Below are positions 52,569-59,004 of a stretch of DNA of 59,004 nt, one piece after another. Origin of the DNA: Kribbella turkmenica (GTDB lineage: Bacteria > Actinomycetota > Actinomycetes > Propionibacteriales > Kribbellaceae); contig NZ_SMKR01000019.1 of the NCBI RefSeq assembly GCF_004348725.1, positions 1-59,004 of the forward strand, read 5' to 3'. Within the stretch, counting starts at the first letter, position 1. Each line of letters starts with the position of its first letter. The notes below the pieces were generated by a model. The model saw only the letters and a list, made by a program, of their open reading frames with translations, was not told the origin of the DNA and made no database searches. Made by a program: the position numbers and the translations under genes.

Positions 52569-53408
52569 TTACTTGACGGCGCCCGCGGTGACGCCCGCGA
52601 CGAAGTGGCGCTGGGCGAGCAGGAAGCCGATGACCACCGGAATGCTGACGACCAGTGCGGCCGCCATGATCTGGTTCCAGTAGACGTTGGTCTGGGTCGA
52701 GTACTGCCGCAGGCCCACCGACAACGTCCGGTTCGCCTCGGTGGTCATCACCGACGCGAACAGGACTTCACCCCACGCGGTCATGAACGAGTAGATCGCG
52801 ACCGCGATCACGCCGGGACGCGCGGCCGGCAGCACCACTCGGCCGAGGGCGCCCATCGGTCCACAGCCGTCCACCAGCGCCGCCTCGTCCAGCTCCCGCG
52901 GGATGCTGTCGAAGTACCCGGCCAGCATCCAGATCGAGAACGGCAGGCTGAAGGTCAGGTAGGTGATGATCAACCCCAACCGCGTCCCGACCAACTGGAC
53001 GCCCACCGAGTTGTTGATGTTCACGAAGATCAGGAACAACGGCAGCAGGAACAGCACACCCGGGAACATCTGCGTCGACAGCACCGTGGTGGTGAACACC
53101 GTCCGGCCGCGGAACCGGAACCGCGACACCGCGAACGCGGCCAGGATCGCGATCGCCACCGAGAACACCGTCGCGGCCACCGAGACGATCGTGCTGTTCA
53201 CGAAGTACCGGGCCAGCGGCACCGTCTTCCACATCTCGACGAACGGTTCGACGGTCAGGTTCGACGGCCACCAGGTGAACGCGCCCTGGACGTCGGCCAG
53301 CGGCTTGAGCGACGAGGTGATCATCACGTACAGCGGGATCAGCACGAACAGGCCGAGGACGGCCAGCATGACGCCCCGGTAGATCTTGAAACCCTTCGTC
53401 TCACGCAC
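52569..53408 (-). CDS. Carbohydrate ABC transporter permease (MalG type)
   Basis: A 279-residue inner-membrane subunit with six predicted helices and the EAA loop AALVDGCGPMGALGRVVLP. The C-terminal QRHFVAGVTAGAVK is a MalG-family ending. GTG 53408 overlaps the stop of the upstream permease by eight bases, so the two are translationally coupled. A strong terminator follows directly. Confidence 0.92.
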   Translation of the reverse strand: MRETKGFKIYRGVMLAVLGLFVLIPLYVMITSSLKPLADVQGAFTWWPSNLTVEPFVEMWKTVPLARYFVNSTIVSVAATVFSVAIAILAAFAVSRFRFRGRTVFTTTVLSTQMFPGVLFLLPLFLIFVNINNSVGVQLVGTRLGLIITYLTFSLPFSIWMLAGYFDSIPRELDEAALVDGCGPMGALGRVVLPAARPGVIAVAIYSFMTAWGEVLFASVMTTEANRTLSVGLRQYSTQTNVYWNQIMAAALVVSIPVVIGFLLAQRHFVAGVTAGAVK

Positions 53409-54381
53409 GACGCGACCTCCTTCCGGTGACGAACAGGTAGATGCCGGTGACGATCATCAGGAAGATCAGCAGCAGCACGGACATGGCCGCGCCGGAGCCG
53501 AAGTTCCAGGTCAGGAACGACGCGTTGTAGATGTGGAAGGTGATCAGGTCGCCCGCCGGCGGCTGCGCCGTACCGAACAGCACGTACGGCGTGTTGAAAT
53601 CGCTGAACGTCCACAGGAACAGGACGAGCACGAGCACGAGGTTGACCGGCCGCAGCGACGGCAGGGTGATGTTGCGCCACTGCCGCAGGTTGCCGGCCCC
53701 GTCCACCGCCGCGGCCTCGTAGACGTCGCGCGGGATGCTCTGCAATCCGGCCATCAGGGTGAGGAACGCGAACGTCCACAGCTTCCACACCGCGACCGTG
53801 ATCAGCGACACCAGCGCGTTCCCGCCGAGCAGCCAGAACGGCCGGTCGCTCGCCAGTCCCAGGTTGTCGACCAGGATGTGGTTCACGATGCCGGTGTCGC
53901 GCTGGAGCATGAAGTTCCAGGTCAGGATCCCGGCGTACGCCGGCAACGCGTACGGCACCAGGAACAGCGTCCGGACCCAGCTCCGGCCGCGGAACGGCGG
54001 CTGCAGCGCGACCGCCGCGGCCATGCCGAGCGTCCAGGAGAGCGCGACGGTGATCAGCGAGAAGGCGATGGTGACGCCGAAGGACTTCAGCAGCCCCTCA
54101 CCGACGGCGTTGTCGAAGTCGACCGCCACCTTGTAGTTGCCGAGCCCGGCCCAGGGCGCGGCGGACCAGTTCGCGATGTAGAACTTGGTCAGTTTCACGA
54201 AGCTCATCCAGATCCCGACCAGCATCGGGATGATGTGGATGAGCAGTTCCAGCAGCACGGCCGGAGCCAGCAGCAGGTAGGGCAGCCACCGGCTCAGACC
54301 GGGCCGGCGTTCCGGGCCGGCGCGCCGGGACCTGGCCGGCTTCGCGGCGTCCGCGGGGGCATCTGTTGTGGCGACGGACAT
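53401..54381 (-). CDS. Carbohydrate ABC transporter permease (MalF type)
   Basis: A 326-residue subunit, first permease of the pair. A basic cytosolic N-terminus (residues 1-30) precedes six predicted helices. The EAA loop reads AAAVDGAGNLRQWRNITLP. AGGAGG precedes ATG 54381. It is separated from the binding-protein gene by a 92-base gap holding a large hairpin, which would make fewer permease than binding-protein transcripts. No ATPase gene is present. Confidence 0.92.
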   Translation of the reverse strand: MSVATTDAPADAAKPARSRRAGPERRPGLSRWLPYLLLAPAVLLELLIHIIPMLVGIWMSFVKLTKFYIANWSAAPWAGLGNYKVAVDFDNAVGEGLLKSFGVTIAFSLITVALSWTLGMAAAVALQPPFRGRSWVRTLFLVPYALPAYAGILTWNFMLQRDTGIVNHILVDNLGLASDRPFWLLGGNALVSLITVAVWKLWTFAFLTLMAGLQSIPRDVYEAAAVDGAGNLRQWRNITLPSLRPVNLVLVLVLFLWTFSDFNTPYVLFGTAQPPAGDLITFHIYNASFLTWNFGSGAAMSVLLLIFLMIVTGIYLFVTGRRSRRA

Positions 54382-54430
54382 GCGCGGGGTCGCCTCCTGT
54401 CTTCGGGTCGGTGGTCGGCTGACGTGGACC

Positions 54431-54464
54431 GGTGGCCCGGGCGCGTCGCCGCGCCCGGGCCACC
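54431..54464 (-). terminator. Intercistronic hairpin between binding-protein and permease genes
   Basis: The 15 bases 54431-54445 pair perfectly with 54450-54464 around a four-base loop (TCGC). It starts ten bases beyond the binding-protein stop codon. It can act as a partial terminator or as an mRNA 3'-end protector, so that binding protein is made in excess over permeases. Confidence 0.75.
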
Positions 54465-54473
54465 GCGGTCGCG

Positions 54474-55796
54474 TCAGCTACTCGCGGCCACTTGGTCCTC
54501 GGCGGTCTTCAGGGCCGCCTTCACCTCGTCCGCGGTCACCGTGCCGCCGGTGGCGATCTTGGCGAACATCGCGTTCATCGCCTTGCCGACGGTGCTCTCG
54601 TACTGGTCCTCGGCCGGCACCAGGGGCAGCGGCTTGGACTTGGTGTTGTAGATGTCCTGGAAGGTCGCGGCCTCCTCGGCGTTGTCGGTGAAGACCGGCT
54701 TCGCGTCCTTCAGCACCGGCAGCGAGGCGAACGGCTTGCCCAGCGTCGCCTGGGTGCCCGGGTCCGTCATGAACTTCACGAACTTGAGCGCCGCGTCCTT
54801 GTTCTTCGTGTTCTTGAAGATCGACAGGTTGATCCCGGCCACGTGGCTCGCGGTCTGGTTGGCCGCGTCCGCCGGTGCCGGGAAGGGCACCACGCCGTAC
54901 TCGCTGCTCTTCATGCCGTTGGCGGCGATCGAGGAGTTGGCGTTGTTCTGGTTGATGATCATCGCGACCTTCTTGGTGGCGAAGTCGTTCACCGACTTGG
55001 TGCCGTTGTCGTACTGCGCGTTCGACGGGTTGGCGACCTTGTCCTTCTGCATCAGGTCGAGGTACCGCAGGACGCCCTGGACCTGGCCGTCACCGGTGAA
55101 GGTCGGCTTGCCGTCCTTGTCGAACCAGTCGGCCCCGTTCTGCGCGGCGTTGATGAACGCGAAGTGCACGTTCTCGGTGTAGCTGCCGGCCGCGAGCGCC
55201 ATGCCGTACTGGTTCTTTGCCGGGTTGGTCAGCTTCTTGGCCGCGGCGACCATCTCTTCCCAGGTCTTCGGTGGCTGCAGACCGGCCGCGGCGAACATCG
55301 CCTTGTTGTAGTACATGCCGTACGCCAGGCCGTAGAGCGGGACCGATGTCGGGTCGGTGCCTTCCTTGCCGCCGGTCGCCAGCGCCGTCGGCACGAACTT
55401 GTCCTTCCCGCCGATCGCGTCCATCGCCTCGCCGTCGAACGGCAGGAACGCGTCGGTCGCCTGCAGCGACGCGGCCCAGGTGTTGCCGATGTTGACCACG
55501 TCCGGCGCCTGGCCGGAGGTGATCGCGGTCTGGATCCGGGTCTGCAGGTCGTTCCAGCCGATCACCTCGAGGTTGACCTTGATGCCGGTCTCCTGGGTGA
55601 ACTTCTGCAGGACCGGGGTCAGCACCTCCTTGTCGTTGTCCAGGCTGGTGCCCTGGTTGCTGGCCCAGTAGGTCAGCGTCTGGTCTCCACCCGAACTGCC
55701 GCCGGAGGAATCGCCCGAGTCGCTGCCACCGCAGGCGGCCAGGCTGATTCCCAGGGCGGTCACCGCTGCTGCGGCTACAAGCGAACGCAGTCTCAC
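54474..55796 (-). CDS. Extracellular sugar-binding lipoprotein (MalE type)
   Basis: A 440-residue binding protein. The signal ends at LAAC (lipobox, Cys 22), followed by a Gly/Ser linker (23-37). The mature part has the family's TLTYWASNQG start, TAITSGQAPDVVNIGNTWAA and YGMYYNKAMFAAAGLQPPKTW segments. GAGGGAG precedes GTG 55796. It is the first gene of the LacI-controlled operon and would be anchored outside the membrane. The sugar is unknown. Confidence 0.92.
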   Translation of the reverse strand: MRLRSLVAAAAVTALGISLAACGGSDSGDSSGGSSGGDQTLTYWASNQGTSLDNDKEVLTPVLQKFTQETGIKVNLEVIGWNDLQTRIQTAITSGQAPDVVNIGNTWAASLQATDAFLPFDGEAMDAIGGKDKFVPTALATGGKEGTDPTSVPLYGLAYGMYYNKAMFAAAGLQPPKTWEEMVAAAKKLTNPAKNQYGMALAAGSYTENVHFAFINAAQNGADWFDKDGKPTFTGDGQVQGVLRYLDLMQKDKVANPSNAQYDNGTKSVNDFATKKVAMIINQNNANSSIAANGMKSSEYGVVPFPAPADAANQTASHVAGINLSIFKNTKNKDAALKFVKFMTDPGTQATLGKPFASLPVLKDAKPVFTDNAEEAATFQDIYNTKSKPLPLVPAEDQYESTVGKAMNAMFAKIATGGTVTADEVKAALKTAEDQVAASS

Positions 55797-55860
55797 GTCG
55801 GACTCCCTCGTCCCGTCGAGCCCCCGCGGTGCTGCGGAGGCGGATCGGCCCCATAGTGGC

Positions 55861-55896
55861 CTAACCGGTTAAGTTTCGAAACCCTAACCGGTTCAG
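55861..55896. promoter_or_regulatory. Twin LacI-type operators
   Basis: CTAACCGGTTAAG (55861-55873) and CTAACCGGTTCAG (55884-55896) are two palindromes around the CG step of AACCGGTT, the standard LacI core. Their centres are 23 bases apart, about two helical turns, which favours cooperative binding. They lie between the binding-protein gene and its LacI regulator and probably control both. Confidence 0.8.
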
Positions 55897-56006
55897 TAGA
55901 GGCATCTTCGTTACTACCTCGTGACATCGACCAACCTTCATCCGTCAGGGGACACGCGCAATCCGACACACTCCGGAATCGCCCGAATTCACAGAGTCTT
56001 GAAGGA

Positions 56007-57086
56007 TCAGGCGCGAGCGGGACCGGACGACTCCCGCGCCCGCAGTTCCCCGGCGGGGGCCTGTTCATGCAGGGCGGTCTCACCCGAGGCCACCCGGAGA
56101 AGGAGATCGGCGGCCGCCCGGCCGCGTTCCATCGTCTTCTGGTCGATCGCGGTGATCCCCGGCCGCGCGAGCTCGCACAACGGCGAGTCGTCCCAGGCAA
56201 GGATCGACACCTCACCGGGTACGTCGGTGCCGTGGTCCATCGCCACCCGCAGTGCGGCGACCGCCATCAGGTCGTTGCCCAGCACGATCGCGGTCGGCGG
56301 GTCCGGGGCCGTCAGCAGCAGGCGGGTCAGCTCGGCGCCGTCGTCGTAACGGTACCTGCCCTCGATGTGCCGGACCGTCATGCCGCGGCGCTCGGCCTCC
56401 TCGTGCAGCATCCGCACCCGGAGCTGCTCGTGCACGAACGTGAACGGCCCGCTGATGTGCGCTATGTCGCGGTGGCCGAGCTCGGCCAGGTGGTCCAGCA
56501 GCAGCGTGACGGTCTCGACCGGCGAGCTGATCAGCCGGCCGACCTGGTCGTCGGGATCGTTGGAGCTGACCACGACGCACGGCAGCCCGAGCTCCCGGAG
56601 CAGCGGGATCCGCGGGTCGTCGTCGTGCTCGTCGAACAGGATGAACCCGTCGACCCGCCCCTGCCGCGACCATCGCCGCAGGACGTCGAGGTCCTCGCCG
56701 TGCTCACCGGTCAGCCGCAGCAGCAGCGACGAGTCGACCTCGTTCAGGTACTGCTCGATGCCGACCAGCGTGCGCATGTAGAACGCCTCGGTCGAGATCA
56801 GCGCCGGGTCGCGGGCGATGACGATGCCGATGGTGCGGGTCCGGCTGGCCGAGAGCGCGACGGCCGCCGAGTTCGGGTGGAAGCCGAGCTCCTCGGCCAG
56901 GTCGAGCACCCGCTGCCGGGTCTCCTCGCTGACCCCGGCGCGGCCGTTCAGCGCGTACGAGACCGACGCCTTCGAGATGTGCAGACGGCGTGCGAGGTCG
57001 CTGATCGTGACCCGCCGGCGCCCACCGCCGCTCGCCGGACCGTCGTCGGCGCTGTCGCCGCCGGCCAGGGATCCGGGTGTCGTCAT
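56007..57086 (-). CDS. LacI-family transcriptional regulator
   Basis: A 359-residue repressor. The N-terminal 24 residues are Gly/Asp-rich. The headpiece reads RVTISDLARRLHISKASVSY then ALNGRAGVSEETRQRVLDLA, followed by a periplasmic-binding-protein-like sugar domain (TRTIGIVIARDPAL). It sits upstream of the ABC operon on the same strand, with two AACCGGTT operators just behind its stop codon, so it is probably the operon's sugar-responsive repressor. ATG 57086. Confidence 0.92.
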   Translation of the reverse strand: MTTPGSLAGGDSADDGPASGGGRRRVTISDLARRLHISKASVSYALNGRAGVSEETRQRVLDLAEELGFHPNSAAVALSASRTRTIGIVIARDPALISTEAFYMRTLVGIEQYLNEVDSSLLLRLTGEHGEDLDVLRRWSRQGRVDGFILFDEHDDDPRIPLLRELGLPCVVVSSNDPDDQVGRLISSPVETVTLLLDHLAELGHRDIAHISGPFTFVHEQLRVRMLHEEAERRGMTVRHIEGRYRYDDGAELTRLLLTAPDPPTAIVLGNDLMAVAALRVAMDHGTDVPGEVSILAWDDSPLCELARPGITAIDQKTMERGRAAADLLLRVASGETALHEQAPAGELRARESSGPARA

Positions 57087-57172
57087 GTCTGCCTGCTACC
57101 CCGCACAGCCGAGAGGGTAGCAGCGTGTTTTCGGGGGTAGCGCGGGCGCGGAGGTTTGGATAGCGTTTTCCC

Positions 57173-58846
57173 ATGACGCCTGGTGAACCGTTGCGACTGG
57201 ATTTCCTGCCCTGGGAGTACGCGCGCATCGCCTCCGACGAGGAGCGCGAGCGCCAGCTCGAACGGCAGCAGCGGCTCGTCGGGTCGGTGTCGCTCGCGGA
57301 CACGGCGTACGTCGCGGAGTCGGCGGCGGTGTACTGCGAGGAACTGCGGATGGGGGAGCGGTCGTACATCGCGGCGCACGCCTACGTCACCGGGCACGTG
57401 TCACTGGGCGCGGACACCACGATCAACCCCTTCTCGGCGGTCCGTGGCCGGGTCACCATCGGCGACGCGGTCCGGATCGGCGCCCACACGTCGCTGCTCG
57501 CGTTCAACCACGGGACCGCACCGGGGAAGCCGATCTTCCGCCAGCCGCACACCTCCCTCGGCATCACCGTCGGCGACGACGTCTGGATCGGCTCGAACGT
57601 CACGGTCCTCGACGGCGTCACGATCGGCCCACACTCGATCATCGGAGCTGGTGCAGTGGTCACCAAGGACGTCCCCGCCAACGCGATTGCCGCCGGCAAC
57701 CCGGCGCGCGTACTGCGCTCCCGTGAGACGTCCGCGCGGCGCCCGGCGGGCGACCTGGCCGAGCGCCTCGCCGCCTTCACCGCCAAGGCCCGCGACCAGG
57801 TGGACGACGTACTGCGCCGGTGCTGGGACGGGGAGCGGTTCGTCGACCGGCCAGGACGCGGCCACGAGCCGCAGATCCGCCCGTGGTGCGACGCCGTCGA
57901 GATCGCCGACGTACTGGTCCGCCGTACCCCTGAGGGTCACCCGCGCGACGACCTCGTCCGCCGGCTGCGTCACCGCCAGGATCCGGAGAGCGGACTGGTC
58001 TCACCAGGAGACCTCGCCGACGCCGGGCTGGACGTGCCGGCGACCGACAAGCTGTCGGTGCTGGAAGGCCCGGCCAGCTATCACATCCTCTGTGTCGGCT
58101 ATGCCCTCCAGGTGCTGGACAGCTGCTTCGAGCATCCGATCAGGACCGACTTCGCGCCGGGCGAGCTCGAGCGTCAGCTCGACAACCTGCCGTGGGAGCG
58201 GCATGCCTGGTCGTCGGGGTCCGGGATCGATGCCCTGGGCACCGCTCTGGCCCGGAACCTCAAGGATCACGGCGAATCCGGCCCGCTGTCGACGCTCCTC
58301 GGCTGGCTCGTGCTGCGCGCCGATCCCGGCTCCGGCATGTGGGGCCGGCCGCATCCGGACGACGGCTGGTTGCAGGTCGTCAACGGCTTCTACCGGCTGA
58401 CGCGCGGTACCTACGCGCAGTTCGGGTTGCCGCTGCCGTACCCGGAGCAGGCCGTCAGGACAGTGCTTGCGCACAGCAACGACAAACGGATGTTCAGCGG
58501 CGACGGGTACAACTCGTGCAACGTGCTGGATGTGATCCATCCACTCTGGCTGGCCGGGAAGCAGACCGACAGCGGCCGGGTGGAGGGCCGCCGGTGGGCC
58601 GAGGACCAGCTCGGCCGGATCCTGGACCGCTGGGTCGACGGTCAGGGCTTCGCGTTCGCGCCGGACGGAACCGACGACCGGGCGATCCCCGGCCTGCAGG
58701 GCACCGAGATGTGGCTTGCCGTGATCTGGCTGCTCTCGGACTACCTCGACCTGTCGGACGCGGTCGGATACCGCCCGCGCGGCGTCCACCGGCCCGAGCC
58801 GCTGGTCGCCCCCTGCCCTGACCGGAGACATCCGGGGGTCGATTAG
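57173..58846 (+). CDS. Hexapeptide-repeat acyltransferase fused to an alpha-helical toroid domain
   Basis: A 557-residue fusion. Residues about 40-185 are a left-handed beta-helix O-acetyltransferase with FNHGTA (the catalytic His), GITVGDDVWIGSNVTVLDGV and AAGNPARVL. Residues about 195-540 are a helix-rich domain with repeated W and G motifs (SGMWGRPHPDDGWLQVVNGFYRL, YNSCNVLDVIHPLWL, LQGTEMWLAVIWLLSDY) that looks like an alpha/alpha toroid, the fold of glycoside hydrolases and prenyltransferases. ATG 57173 follows TAGCGT by six bases and is leaderless. It is divergent from the LacI gene, so a sugar-modifying role is plausible but unproven. Confidence 0.76.
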   Translation: MTPGEPLRLDFLPWEYARIASDEERERQLERQQRLVGSVSLADTAYVAESAAVYCEELRMGERSYIAAHAYVTGHVSLGADTTINPFSAVRGRVTIGDAVRIGAHTSLLAFNHGTAPGKPIFRQPHTSLGITVGDDVWIGSNVTVLDGVTIGPHSIIGAGAVVTKDVPANAIAAGNPARVLRSRETSARRPAGDLAERLAAFTAKARDQVDDVLRRCWDGERFVDRPGRGHEPQIRPWCDAVEIADVLVRRTPEGHPRDDLVRRLRHRQDPESGLVSPGDLADAGLDVPATDKLSVLEGPASYHILCVGYALQVLDSCFEHPIRTDFAPGELERQLDNLPWERHAWSSGSGIDALGTALARNLKDHGESGPLSTLLGWLVLRADPGSGMWGRPHPDDGWLQVVNGFYRLTRGTYAQFGLPLPYPEQAVRTVLAHSNDKRMFSGDGYNSCNVLDVIHPLWLAGKQTDSGRVEGRRWAEDQLGRILDRWVDGQGFAFAPDGTDDRAIPGLQGTEMWLAVIWLLSDYLDLSDAVGYRPRGVHRPEPLVAPCPDRRHPGVD

Positions 58847-58855
58847 CCTGAAGGT

Positions 58856-58942
58856 GTGGACCCGCGTACCCGCAACCTGGTGACCTCGCTCGTGCTGGCC
58901 GCTCTGGTCGCCATGGTCGTGATCGCCGCCCTCGTCCGCTGA
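58856..58942 (+). CDS. 28-residue membrane microprotein
   Basis: The frame reads MDPRTRNLVTSLVLAALVAM and then VVIAALVR. A short basic N-terminus is followed by a single membrane helix (about residues 8-27). GTG 58856 lies six bases after TAGCCT (58844-58849), which overlaps the stop codon of the previous gene; that is the leaderless pattern seen throughout this window. It is too short for normal gene calling, and whether it is translated is not known. Confidence 0.5.
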   Translation: MDPRTRNLVTSLVLAALVAMVVIAALVR

Positions 58943-58968
58943 CTCCTCTCCGACTAGGGTTCTGGCGC

Positions 58969-59004
58969 ATGAGCACCACAAGTGGGTCACGGTCGCCGTA
59001 CCTG
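58969..59004 (+). CDS. Start of an unidentified gene (3' end outside window)
   Basis: Twelve codons are visible (MSTTSGSRSPYL). TAGGGT (58955-58960) lies eight bases ahead of the ATG, which suggests a promoter and a nearly leaderless start. There is too little sequence to name a product. Confidence 0.45.
   Translation, partial: MSTTSGSRSPYL

Noticed and set aside
1..59004. CRISPR arrays, tRNA/rRNA genes, phage or plasmid replication genes, transposases
   Set aside because: None could be seen: no regular repeats with spacers, no cloverleaf with a recognisable T-loop, and no integrase, replication or transposase motifs.

Overview
The window is very GC-rich, about 70% by eye, and almost fully coding on both strands. 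It looks like chromosome from a soil actinobacterium. Supporting evidence is a mycothione reductase gene, DinB/DUF664-type proteins, the actinobacterial families DUF3027, DUF2530 and DUF4031, a bacterial XPB helicase beside its associated protein, an R2-like ligand-binding oxidase, and many genes that start 6-8 nt after a -10-like hexamer, as leaderless actinobacterial transcripts do. Codon style and gene content suggest Nocardioidales, perhaps Kribbella. That is an inference, not a database result. I see no tRNA, rRNA, CRISPR array, integrase or intact insertion sequence.

Layout. 1-13 kb: a partial cutC and a DUF4031 gene; a divergent, stand-alone EF-Tu gene with a long structured leader; two paralogous membrane proteins that join a cytosolic HD domain to an extracytoplasmic PQQ-type beta-propeller (one with the HD residues, one without) around a Gfo/Idh oxidoreductase; an ArsR/MFS efflux pair; and a HelD/HelR-like helicase. 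13-20 kb: a sugar-uptake locus with an ABC operon (lipoprotein and two permeases) divergent from a sialidase, an aldolase and a FadR-type regulator, with a 20-bp palindrome at the sialidase start. 20-21.3 kb: a predicted PD-(D/E)XK nuclease flanked by two 98-bp inverted-repeat elements. 21-31 kb: XPB helicase and partner, assorted enzymes, a lipoprotein, a SIMPL protein and an Mrr-type endonuclease.

31-43 kb: gene remnants mixed with regulator/transporter pairs, TetR-R2lox, a HAD-LarE fusion, a cold-shock protein, a DUF3027 protein and two DinB-type genes, one frameshifted. 43-52 kb: purine permease, MarR/MFS pair, mycothione reductase, a P-loop kinase fused to a luciferase-like monooxygenase, ThpR, and a TetR gene coupled to a decayed DUF2867 gene. 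52-59 kb: a second ABC sugar operon with a LacI regulator and twin operators, then a hexapeptide acyltransferase fused to a probable alpha-toroid domain and a 28-residue membrane microprotein.

How the genes work together. Neither sugar ABC operon contains an ATPase, so both probably borrow a shared one encoded elsewhere. Transporter genes repeatedly sit beside their regulator with a recognisable palindrome between or ahead of them (ArsR, FadR, LysR, MarR, LacI). Convergent neighbours overlap at their 3' ends at least seven times. Four pseudogenes or remnants lie between 31 and 52 kb, pointing to local gene decay.
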